In this document: positions 1-4,929 of the stretch, in pieces
Position numbering within the stretch: position 1 is the first letter of the stretch
How the letters are laid out: each line of letters starts with the position of its first letter
Origin: Bifidobacterium breve
Lineage (GTDB): Bacteria > Actinomycetota > Actinomycetes > UBA12327
Direction of reading: 5' to 3'
DNA: 6,435 nucleotides
NCBI GenBank assembly: GCA_943332445.1
Contig: CALQPL010000063.1
Coordinates: 1-6,435 of the forward strand
Position numbers and translations under genes: made by a program
Notes under the pieces: generated by a model
The model's input: only the letters and a program-made list of their open reading frames with translations
The model's database searches: none
What the model was told of the DNA's origin: nothing

Positions 1-633
1 GACGAAAAAACCTTCAGGGTCAAACCACGATTCGTTCATTCGCGTAGTGAGTGCGGTCAGATCCCAAGCACCTTGTTCTGGATGGGTAGCGAACGCAGCA
101 CTGTTAACAGTGAGCCATTGAGCTTCGTCTTGTCCTTGGACAAAAGTGCGCACCGAGATGTTCGGGGGGAGTTCAGGTTCGGGTAGTGGCGCAAACAACG
201 ATCGGCGCATTTGAACCAGAGAGCGCATGCGAGTAAAGCCCATGCTCGTGGCCAGAGCCATCGCCGCGGAGTTTTCGCCATGGGCCCACAGTCGCAACCT
301 GGCATCGGGAGTTTCAGACTGCACGCGGGTCACTAACGCGGTCGCGATTCCCAGACCACGCGCTTGTGGATCGACACACATCTCCACGCTGGAGCCTTCG
401 ACCGAGTCGGTCACGTCGAGGTGGGCATATCCCACGAGCTGTCGGCTCTTGTTCCACGCCATGGCGTGAATGACATCGCTGTCACCGCCATAGCGAAGGT
501 GCAACATCACGTGCTCAGATAGTGGCCGGACGCCGTCGGCATCGGTCACCTTTTGGATGAGGGCATTGACAGCAGGAACTTCGTCGCCCGCTAGACGACG
601 GGCAATCGTGAGGTCGAAATCGACGGGGTTCAC
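1..633 (-). CDS. mshD: Mycothiol synthase MshD (N-terminal 211 residues; 3' end outside window)
   Basis: MshD catalyses the last step of mycothiol synthesis, transferring acetyl from acetyl-CoA to the cysteine amine of Cys-GlcN-Ins in the cytoplasm. The frame is open from the GTG at 633 to the window edge, giving 211 of about 300 expected residues. The first GNAT domain (about 8-145) shows the acetyl-CoA loop CVDPQARGLGIATALV at 86-101 and the usual WAHGENSAAMALATSMGF segment at 116-133. The second GNAT domain begins near 158 and has the MshD signature NSAAFATHPEQGAWD at 177-191, then DPEGFF at 205-210. The start is set by the GTGA shared with the glnR stop (633-630). There is no Shine-Dalgarno sequence ahead of it, so translation probably depends on ribosomes finishing glnR. 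Family is clear; only the C-terminal half of domain 2 is unseen. Confidence 0.93.
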   Translation of the reverse strand, partial: MNPVDFDLTIARRLAGDEVPAVNALIQKVTDADGVRPLSEHVMLHLRYGGDSDVIHAMAWNKSRQLVGYAHLDVTDSVEGSSVEMCVDPQARGLGIATALVTRVQSETPDARLRLWAHGENSAAMALATSMGFTRMRSLVQMRRSLFAPLPEPELPPNISVRTFVQGQDEAQWLTVNSAAFATHPEQGAWDLTALTTRMNESWFDPEGFFV

Positions 634-1346
634 ACGCGTGAGGGGGCGTCGGCGCGCGCGGTGTCTTCTGTGCGAGGTGGCATGACAAAGCGGTAGCCCA
701 CGTTGCGCACGGTACCGATGAGTGATTCGTTTTCGGTGCCAAGTTTCGCGCGCAGACGTCGCACGTGGACGTCCACCGTTCGCGTACCACCGAAGTAGTC
801 GTAGCCCCACACTTCTTGCAGCAGTTGAGCGCGGGTGAAAACGCGTCCCGGGTGTTGCGCCAAGTGCTTGAGCAGTTCAAATTCTTTGAACGTCAAATCA
901 AGAATGCGTCCGCGCACCTTGGCCGTGTAACTCGACTCGTCGATGGTGACCGGTCCGCTGTTGATTTCGTGGGGTACGGCTTCGCCGGCTTCTAGGGCCA
1001 AGCGACCCGTGGCAATGCGAATGCGGGCTTCGACTTCGGCTGGGCCGGCGGTATCGATCAAGACATCGTCAATGCCCCAGTCGGCGGTCAGAGCAGCTAA
1101 GCCGCCCTCAGTAGTGATGACAAAAACAGGTGAGCTCACTCCGGTAGCGCGCAACAGCCGACACAAACTTTTGGCGGCCGGAAGCTCGTGGCGCGCGTCA
1201 ACCAAGATGACATCGGCGGGAGGAGCATCGACCAAGGCCGACGGCTCGGTTCCCAACACCTTGACCTGGTGACTTAACAGTCCCAGTGCCGGGAGAACCT
1301 CAGTGGAGGCGTGCATCCGTGAGGTCAGCAGGAGCAGGGCTGCCAT
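630..1346 (-). CDS. glnR: GlnR, orphan OmpR-family global nitrogen regulator
   Basis: A 238-residue DNA-binding response regulator that in actinobacteria controls nitrogen genes such as glnA and amtB. The N-terminal receiver (about 2-115) starts ALLLLTSRMHASTEVLPALG and contains TEGGLAALTADWGIDDVL at 79-96, which I recognise from GlnR proteins. Asp50 (DVILVDAR) is kept, but the acidic pair expected after strand 1 is replaced by TSR. That fits the known phosphorylation-independent dimerisation of GlnR, and no histidine kinase lies nearby. The winged helix (about 130-220) has LDLTFKEFELLKHLAQHPGR and a recognition helix around RTVDVHVRRLRAKL (189-202), ending GTVRNVGYRFV. The ATG at 1346 has GGGAGG (1359-1354) 7 nt upstream. 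mshD is coupled through a 4-nt overlap. The identification rests on remembered family sequence but is strong. Confidence 0.93.
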   Translation of the reverse strand: MAALLLLTSRMHASTEVLPALGLLSHQVKVLGTEPSALVDAPPADVILVDARHELPAAKSLCRLLRATGVSSPVFVITTEGGLAALTADWGIDDVLIDTAGPAEVEARIRIATGRLALEAGEAVPHEINSGPVTIDESSYTAKVRGRILDLTFKEFELLKHLAQHPGRVFTRAQLLQEVWGYDYFGGTRTVDVHVRRLRAKLGTENESLIGTVRNVGYRFVMPPRTEDTARADAPSRV

Positions 1347-1353
1347 GCGTGAA

Positions 1354-1359
1354 CCTCCC
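1354..1359 (-). promoter_or_regulatory. Ribosome binding site of glnR
   Basis: GGGAGG on the minus strand, 7 nt before the ATG at 1346. It is a strong Shine-Dalgarno match and fixes the glnR start; mshD downstream has none. Confidence 0.8.
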
Positions 1360-1384
1360 GTCTGGGGGCGCGGTAAGTGCCCTC

Positions 1385-1390
1385 AATCTA
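1385..1390 (-). promoter_or_regulatory. Candidate -10 element for glnR-mshD
   Basis: TAGATT on the minus strand fits the actinobacterial -10 pattern TANNNT and would start transcription near 1378, about 32 nt before the glnR ATG. No convincing -35 lies at 16-18 nt; TTGCCC (1410-1405) is only 14 nt away. The call rests on the hexamer and its position in the divergent gap. Confidence 0.35.
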
Positions 1391-1443
1391 CCCGATCTCG
1401 CGGTGGGCAACACCCTCGCTCCAAAGGCTGGCACGATGCGCAT

Positions 1444-2202
1444 ATGAACGCGGCCTTTTCCTTCCTCTTGGCAGCGGCCGTCCTCGGGCTTGCCGGGTCG
1501 GGCGGTGCCGCCCCGATGGCTTTGGCCATCGCCTTGGGTTTGGTGTTCTTGTGGGTACTTATTCCACGACTTTTCCCCCTGGTTGATGAACTGTCCGCGT
1601 CAATCTTTTTCATCGCCGGTTTGGTCGCCGTGGGTGGAACGTTGTTCCAGAGTGAGCTGGGGGGCAACGACCCCGGTGGTGTTGCTTACCTTGCTCCCGT
1701 TTTGGGCTTGGCCGTATTCATCGTCGTATTGGCTCAACTGAGTCGACGCAGCGAGCCAGAAAAAGTTGTGCAGACCATGTCCATCAACGTCTTATTGATC
1801 GTGCTCGCGACAGCCGGATCGGTATGGATTCCGCTGAGCCGTGCGGAGTACTTGAAGGCTCCGCTCGTAGCGGCGTGCGCCCTTCTGAGTGCTGGTGTCG
1901 CATTGAGTTTCCTAGCCGTTGAAAAGCGTTCAGGCGGACAACGCATTGTTGCCGCTGTTGGTGTGGTCGTAGCTGGAACCATCGCCTCAGTGATGGGTTC
2001 GTTGATCGCCGATGGCTATAACCTCGCACTCGATGCGGGCATCGGAGCCATCGTCGGTGCCACTGCGCTCACAGCGTGGCTCGTGGTGTCCACACGCGCA
2101 GGAACGAAATCAATGAGTCAAGCTCAAGTCCTCGCTTCGGTAACAACTGTGTTCCTTTGCGCCGGACCGGTTTTCGCACTCGCCTCCGCTGTGGTTGGGT
2201 GA
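1444..2202 (+). CDS. Multi-pass integral membrane protein of unknown function
   Basis: I do not recognise the family. From the ATG at 1444 the product is 252 residues and strongly hydrophobic, with about eight or nine membrane-spanning stretches (roughly 4-18, 24-40, 50-66, 80-98, 113-130, 139-157, 167-187, 196-215 and 229-250). These are separated by short loops such as SRRSEPEK (100-107) and EKRSGGQR (160-167). There is no signal peptide cleavage site, metal-binding motif or catalytic motif. The frame is open upstream to 1303, but that extension would overlap glnR and encode a basic, non-hydrophobic stretch, so I reject it. No good ribosome binding site precedes the ATG; a poor CACGAT hexamer 6 nt upstream leaves a leaderless start possible. 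The thioredoxin-like gene starts 4 nt after the stop, so the two are probably cotranscribed and may act together at the membrane. Confidence 0.75.
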   Translation: MNAAFSFLLAAAVLGLAGSGGAAPMALAIALGLVFLWVLIPRLFPLVDELSASIFFIAGLVAVGGTLFQSELGGNDPGGVAYLAPVLGLAVFIVVLAQLSRRSEPEKVVQTMSINVLLIVLATAGSVWIPLSRAEYLKAPLVAACALLSAGVALSFLAVEKRSGGQRIVAAVGVVVAGTIASVMGSLIADGYNLALDAGIGAIVGATALTAWLVVSTRAGTKSMSQAQVLASVTTVFLCAGPVFALASAVVG

Positions 2203-2206
2203 GAAC

Positions 2207-2707
2207 GTGGAATCGTCCAGCGCGTTCTTGGTGCTCGTGGTCGTCTTGCTGGCCGCGACAGCTTTTGGGCTGTACCGCAAGCGCACCGATGGGGTCATGA
2301 AGCGCGTGAAGCGTGGCACTCCCGTTCCGCTTCCCGATGATGCTCCGCCAGGGGAATTGGAAGACCCCGATGATGTGAGCGCGACCTTGAGTGGCCCGCA
2401 CGGTGACATTACGGTTGCTGACCTGGGTGGTCCGCTGGGCGAGAACGCAACCTTGGTGCAGTTTTCATCAGCTTTTTGTCAGCCATGCCGGGTCACCAAG
2501 CGCATCTTGGCCGAAGTCATCACCATGGTTGATGGCGTCGAGCACTATGAGATTGATGCTGAGTCGCGATTGGATCTGGTTCGTCGGTTAGACATCCGCC
2601 GCACACCGACGGTGCTCGTGGTTAACGAGCACGGACACATCATCCGTCGCGCAACAGGTGCTCCTCGTAAAGCTGACGTGATCGCGGCACTGGGTGAGTT
2701 GATCTAG
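2207..2707 (+). CDS. Membrane-anchored thioredoxin-like protein
   Basis: A 166-residue thioredoxin-fold protein with an N-terminal anchor. Residues 6-22 form one hydrophobic helix followed by YRKRTDGVMKRVKR, which by the positive-inside rule places the rest of the protein in the cytoplasm. A Pro/Asp-rich linker follows (about 37-60). The thioredoxin domain (about 68-166) carries the redox pair FSSAFCQPCRVTK with Cys91 and Cys94, and the cis-proline loop RRTPTVLVV with Pro134. The Trp usually before the first Cys is Phe here. M. tuberculosis has a thioredoxin-like gene (thiX) at the equivalent place next to cysA2-sseC. The GTG at 2207 lies 4 nt after the upstream stop, with GGGTGA just ahead of it; a TTG at 2195 is a weaker alternative adding four residues. 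Thiol-disulfide or persulfide exchange with the downstream sulfurtransferase system is inferred. Confidence 0.85.
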   Translation: MESSSAFLVLVVVLLAATAFGLYRKRTDGVMKRVKRGTPVPLPDDAPPGELEDPDDVSATLSGPHGDITVADLGGPLGENATLVQFSSAFCQPCRVTKRILAEVITMVDGVEHYEIDAESRLDLVRRLDIRRTPTVLVVNEHGHIIRRATGAPRKADVIAALGELI

Positions 2708-2800
2708 CGCGTTTACGCGTGAGTTTGTGCGAATCAATTGCAATAAGGCCGATAGGCGAAAAATCTTGAGACCGGTGTAGTAATTCAATCGCGTAGTGCT

Positions 2801-2812
2801 TACCCTTATAGA
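2801..2812 (+). promoter_or_regulatory. Probable promoter of the Cys-leader / DUF4395-sseA-sseC operon
   Basis: TACCCT (2801-2806) fits the actinobacterial TANNNT -10 pattern and sits 7 nt before the ATG at 2814, the spacing expected for a leaderless transcript. A competing reading is TATAGA (2807-2812) with a weak -35 TTCAAT (2784-2789, 17-nt spacer), which would start transcription near 2819 and leave only the GTG at 2826 for the leader. The same TACCCT precedes the micro-ORF at 4813. Confidence 0.5.
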
Positions 2813-2813
2813 C

Positions 2814-2894
2814 ATGTCAGGACAGGTGTTACTCACCAAACGTCGCGCGATTGACCTATGCCGCGTGTCTACCTGCCTGTGTCAACCCTGCTAA
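2814..2894 (+). CDS. Cysteine-rich leader peptide (putative cysteine-responsive attenuator uORF)
   Basis: A 26-codon ORF in the long gap before the sulfur operon. It reads MSGQVLLTKRRAIDLC (1-16), then RVSTCLCQPC (17-26) and TAA. Four of the last eleven codons are cysteine (16, 21, 23, 26). The TKRRAxDLCRV core matches the leader peptides I know upstream of sulfur-assimilation genes in Streptomyces and the polycysteine leaderless small ORFs of mycobacteria, where cysteine shortage changes translation of the leader and so expression of the genes behind it. The ATG at 2814 is 7 nt after TACCCT and lacks a Shine-Dalgarno sequence, so a leaderless start is likely. An in-frame GTG at 2826 (22 codons) is the alternative. 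Self-complementary RNA follows the stop within 3 nt. The peptide probably acts only in cis. Function is inferred from sequence and context. Confidence 0.8.
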   Translation: MSGQVLLTKRRAIDLCRVSTCLCQPC

Positions 2895-2896
2895 AG

Positions 2897-2936
2897 CGGT
2901 GAGCTCACCGAACCCGCGCTCAGCGCCTGGTTTGGT
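2897..2936 (+). promoter_or_regulatory. Overlapping, mutually exclusive hairpins after the Cys leader
   Basis: Hairpin A is the perfect 14-nt palindrome CGGTGAGCTCACCG (2897-2910), folding as five pairs with an AGCT loop. Hairpin B pairs ACCGAACC (2907-2914) with GGTTTGGT (2929-2936), one G-U included, enclosing GCGC-TCA-GCGC (2916-2926). The two share 2907-2910, so only one can form. A ribosome paused on the last Cys codon (2889-2891) would cover the left arm of A and favour B. A small third stem, GACGG/CCGTC, lies at 2948-2963. No U-tract follows, so this is not a simple intrinsic terminator. How it would control the DUF4395 start is unknown. Confidence 0.5.
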
Positions 2937-3017
2937 CCACTCCCTTCGACGGCTTTCTCCGTCATCGCCCTTGACCTTGCACGTTGATTCCTTCCCCTAT
3001 TCGCAGTTTTTACTTTC

Positions 3018-3022
3018 AGGAG
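3018..3022 (+). promoter_or_regulatory. Ribosome binding site of the DUF4395 gene
   Basis: AGGAG, 7 nt before the ATG at 3030. It selects this ATG over an out-of-frame ATG at 3025. TCTCC at 2956-2960 could pair with GGAGA (3019-3023) and might mask the site, but five pairs over that distance is weak evidence. Confidence 0.75.
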
Positions 3023-3029
3023 ACATGAC

Positions 3030-3482
3030 ATGTACGTAGATCCTCGCGGCCTTCGCTTCGGTGCAGTGGTCACCACCATCGTTCTCGCGCTGGGCTTGCT
3101 CACGCAGTCAGTGTGGGTCTTGGCCTTCCAGACGGTGGTCTTTGCTCTGGGCGCCATCGTTGGCTTGCAGGCAGCTCCGTATGGCCTGGTGTTCAAGAAG
3201 GTGATTCGACCTCGCTTAGCCCCGCCGGCCGAACTGGAAGCATCGGCGCCTCCGCGCTTTGCCCAAGGTGTGGGTCTGGCTTTCGGTGTCGTCGCCACTC
3301 TGGGATTCGCCACTGGACTGACCACGTTGGGAGTCATCGCTACCGCGATGGCACTTGCTGCTGCATTCCTCAACGCCGCGTTTAGTTTTTGCCTGGGTTG
3401 TGAAATGTTCCTGATCATTCGTCGTGTAACGGGTGGCTCAACTGAGCGACTCATCCCTGCAAGTACTGCTGCACGTTCCTAA
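3030..3482 (+). CDS. DUF4395 family integral membrane protein
   Basis: A 150-residue membrane protein with two hydrophobic hairpins. The first spans about 10-25 and 28-48; after a short Pro-rich loop (RPRLAPPAELEASAPP, 60-75) the second spans about 79-96 and 98-118. The family-typical motif FSFCLGCEMFLI at 118-129 supplies Cys121 and Cys124. It begins MYVDPRGLRFGA, as usual for these proteins, and has AGGAG 7 nt upstream. DUF4395 genes commonly neighbour thioredoxin-like and sulfurtransferase genes, as here. The paired cysteines invite the idea of thiol or sulfur exchange at or in the membrane, but no biochemical function is established that I know of. It is the first full-length gene behind the Cys leader. 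The C-terminal tail (about 130-150) is Arg/Thr/Ser-rich and poorly conserved in character. Confidence 0.85.
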   Translation: MYVDPRGLRFGAVVTTIVLALGLLTQSVWVLAFQTVVFALGAIVGLQAAPYGLVFKKVIRPRLAPPAELEASAPPRFAQGVGLAFGVVATLGFATGLTTLGVIATAMALAAAFLNAAFSFCLGCEMFLIIRRVTGGSTERLIPASTAARS

Positions 3483-3489
3483 CCCGCAC

Positions 3490-3514
3490 AGTCGAGGCCA
3501 CCGAGGCCTGGACT
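3490..3514 (+). other. Intra-operon hairpin between DUF4395 gene and sseA
   Basis: AGTC (3490-3493) and AGGCC (3495-3499) pair with GGCCT (3505-3509) and GACT (3511-3514) around an ACCGA loop, giving nine pairs broken by one G-G mismatch. No T-run follows, so it is not a terminator. It could stabilise one end of a processed mRNA or trim read-through; no role is shown. Confidence 0.4.
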
Positions 3515-3528
3515 TACCCCTTCCCTAC

Positions 3529-3534
3529 AAGGAG
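3529..3534 (+). promoter_or_regulatory. Ribosome binding site of sseA
   Basis: AAGGAG, 10 nt before the ATG at 3545 and followed by an A-rich spacer. It is among the strongest sites in the window, suggesting high translation of the sulfurtransferase. Confidence 0.75.
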
Positions 3535-3544
3535 AAAAAGAAAA

Positions 3545-4408
3545 ATGAGCCGCACTGACTCACTCGTCGATGCAGACTGGGTTGAAGCCCACATTGATGA
3601 CCCCAAGGTTGTGCTTGTCGAAGTTGACGAGGACACCGCTGCTTACGAGATCAACCACATTCGCAATGCCGTGCGCATCGATTGGCAGTCTGATCTTCAG
3701 GACCCAGTCCGCCGTGACTTTGTCAACCAGCAGCAGTTCGAAGCGCTCTTGTCCGCCAAGGGCATCAGCAACGACGACACCGTGGTGATCTACGGCGGAA
3801 ACAACAACTGGTTTGCTTCGTACGCCTTCTGGTACTTCAAGCTCTACGGTCACCAGGACGTGCGTTTGCTCGATGGTGGTCGTAAGAAGTGGGAACTGGA
3901 CGCCCGTGAGTTGGTCGCTGACGTTCCCACCCGCACAGCCACCACCTACAAGGCTTCGGCCCAGGACACGAGCATCCGCGCATTCCGTGATGACGTGCTT
4001 CGTGCCATTGGTACGCAGAACCTGGTTGACGTGCGCTCACCTGATGAGTACGCCGGTCGCTTGTTGGCCCCAGCCCACCTTCCGCAGGAGCAGTCACAGC
4101 GTGCAGGCCACATTCCTACCGCTGCCAGCGTCCCGTGGAGCAAGGCAGCCAATGACGATGGCACCTTCAAGAGCGACGATGAATTGAAGGCGTTGTACGA
4201 AGGCGCTGGCGTTGACTTGGCCAAGGACACGATTGCTTACTGCCGCATTGGTGAGCGTTCAGCACACACCTGGTTTGTTTTGCACGAGCTGCTCGGTGTG
4301 AGCAACGTGACGAACTACGACGGTTCCTGGACTGAGTACGGCGCACTCGTCGGCGTACCTGTTCAACTCGGCGACATCGCTGGCACCCCCGAGGGCGGCG
4401 CTGCCTGA
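3545..4408 (+). CDS. sseA: Thiosulfate sulfurtransferase (rhodanese), CysA2/SseA type
   Basis: A 287-residue two-domain rhodanese that moves sulfane sulfur from thiosulfate to an acceptor such as cyanide or a protein thiol, through an enzyme persulfide. The inactive N-terminal rhodanese domain (about 6-125) has IYGGNNNWFASYAFWYFKLYG at 82-102, with Trp89 where a catalytic Cys would be, and LLDGGRKKWELD at 108-119. The C-terminal domain (about 145-272) carries the active loop CRIGERS at 233-239 with nucleophile Cys233 (codon at 4241), and then HTWFVLHELLG. CRIGERS is the loop of mycobacterial CysA2/CysA3, which are of very similar length. Despite the cysA name in mycobacteria this is not the sulfate ABC transporter ATPase. 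There is no signal peptide, so it is cytoplasmic. The stop overlaps the sseC start by one base (TGATG). It is likely under control of the upstream Cys leader. Confidence 0.95.
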   Translation: MSRTDSLVDADWVEAHIDDPKVVLVEVDEDTAAYEINHIRNAVRIDWQSDLQDPVRRDFVNQQQFEALLSAKGISNDDTVVIYGGNNNWFASYAFWYFKLYGHQDVRLLDGGRKKWELDARELVADVPTRTATTYKASAQDTSIRAFRDDVLRAIGTQNLVDVRSPDEYAGRLLAPAHLPQEQSQRAGHIPTAASVPWSKAANDDGTFKSDDELKALYEGAGVDLAKDTIAYCRIGERSAHTWFVLHELLGVSNVTNYDGSWTEYGALVGVPVQLGDIAGTPEGGAA

Positions 4409-4707
4409 TGTGTGGCGCCGTTGCTGGTGGACTTTCTATCGAAGGGCTCGACATGAGTAAAGAAACAGTGATCCAAGGCCAGGTTTCACGCGATGGCCAA
4501 CCAGTGGGTGGGGCTTATGTCCGCTTGCTGGATGCGACCGGAGAGTTCACCGCTGAGGTTCCTACTTCCGCGACCGGACACTTCCGCTTCTTCGCAGCTC
4601 CTGGTTCGTGGACGCTTCGCACCTTGGCTCCCGGCGCACAGGAGGACCGCCAAGTGGTGGCTCGTCTGGGTCAGATCGCTGAAGTCGAGGTTGCTCTTTC
4701 GGCCTAA
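4408..4707 (+). CDS. sseC: SseC family protein (DUF1416)
   Basis: A 99-residue small protein of the actinobacterial SseC/DUF1416 family. It begins MCGAVAGGLS with Cys2, as in mycobacterial SseC, and continues with KETVIQGQV (18-26). A carboxypeptidase-regulatory-like beta-sandwich pattern follows: PVGGAYVRLLDATGEFTAEV and SATGHFRFFAAPGSWTLRTL. No catalytic residues are evident apart from the conserved Cys near the N-terminus. The ATG overlaps the sseA stop by one base, so expression is translationally coupled and a stoichiometric or physical link with the sulfurtransferase is likely. In mycobacteria the same pair (cysA-sseC) is duplicated. The exact role is unknown; sulfur acceptance or carriage is inferred only from context. 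A strong terminator follows 14 nt after the stop. Confidence 0.93.
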   Translation: MCGAVAGGLSIEGLDMSKETVIQGQVSRDGQPVGGAYVRLLDATGEFTAEVPTSATGHFRFFAAPGSWTLRTLAPGAQEDRQVVARLGQIAEVEVALSA

Positions 4708-4721
4708 CCCTTAGAGGTTGC

Positions 4722-4767
4722 AAAAGCCCCAGTCATCCCGTTCAGGGACCGACTGGGGCTTTTGTTT
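4722..4767 (+). terminator. Rho-independent terminator of the sulfurtransferase operon
   Basis: AAAAGCCCCAGTC (4722-4734) pairs perfectly with GACTGGGGCTTTT (4751-4763), giving 13 pairs, and TTTTGTTT follows. The 16-nt loop holds a second small stem (TCCC 4736-4739 with GGGA 4745-4748). The A-tract on the left arm could let it work from the other strand too, but no minus-strand gene ends here. Confidence 0.93.
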
Positions 4768-4800
4768 CCACTCCTTGGGACATTCCATGTCTTCGCCCAC

Positions 4801-4806
4801 TACCCT
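4801..4806 (+). promoter_or_regulatory. Probable leaderless promoter of micro-ORF / nitrobindin
   Basis: TACCCT fits TANNNT and is 6 nt before a GTG that opens a short ORF at 4813. GGGACA (4777-4782) is a possible -35 with an 18-nt spacer. It lies just past a strong terminator, where a new transcript must start to express the next gene. The identical hexamer precedes the Cys leader at 2814. Confidence 0.5.
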
Positions 4807-4812
4807 CAATCT

Positions 4813-4905
4813 GTGGTAGGTGGCGTGGTGTTAGTGCTCGGGCTTGTGGCACTTGCGGTCGCGGGGGCCGTCCTCATCGTCACACTCGTTCGTTCTGATC
4901 AGTAA
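4813..4905 (+). CDS. Putative 30-residue single-pass membrane microprotein
   Basis: A GTG-started ORF between the terminator and the nitrobindin gene. It reads (M)VGGVVLVLGLVALAVAGAV (1-20) and then LIVTLVRSDQ (21-30), stopping with TAA. Residues 2-26 form one uninterrupted hydrophobic helix built of Val, Leu, Ala and Gly, with the only charges at the C-terminal end (Arg27, Asp29). It has no Shine-Dalgarno sequence, but the GTG lies 6 nt after TACCCT, as expected for a leaderless start. The stop is 39 nt before the nitrobindin ATG, so the two probably share a transcript. I know no family for it. It could be a real membrane microprotein, a leader whose translation tunes nitrobindin expression, or a chance ORF. 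The clean transmembrane pattern with promoter and stop in place argues against chance but does not exclude it. Confidence 0.5.
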   Translation: MVGGVVLVLGLVALAVAGAVLIVTLVRSDQ

Positions 4906-4929
4906 TCCTTGTCGTTAGCTAAAGCGGTT

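Noticed and set aside
1303..1443. Upstream in-frame extension of the membrane protein at 1444
   Set aside because: It would overlap glnR and add 47 basic, non-hydrophobic residues; the membrane-protein character starts at the ATG at 1444.
2708..2719. CGCGT-TT-ACGCG inverted repeat right after the thioredoxin-like gene, considered as a terminator
   Set aside because: The stem is only four or five pairs and no T-run follows.
2851..3039. 62-codon plus-strand ORF across the leader region
   Set aside because: It overlaps the Cys leader in another frame and runs into the DUF4395 start; no ribosome binding site or recognisable composition supports it.
2891..3454. Long minus-strand open frame (187 codons) opposite the DUF4395 gene
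   Set aside because: Its product is a basic, low-complexity Arg/Ala/Thr/Pro-rich sequence typical of an antisense shadow, and the plus-strand gene has a good ribosome binding site and a recognisable family motif.
2890..4928. 11-mer GCTAAAGCGGT present at 2890-2900 and 4918-4928
   Set aside because: Contexts differ (leader stop region versus before the nitrobindin ribosome binding site), and the right flanks diverge after the match. Probably chance, and too short to call a repeat.
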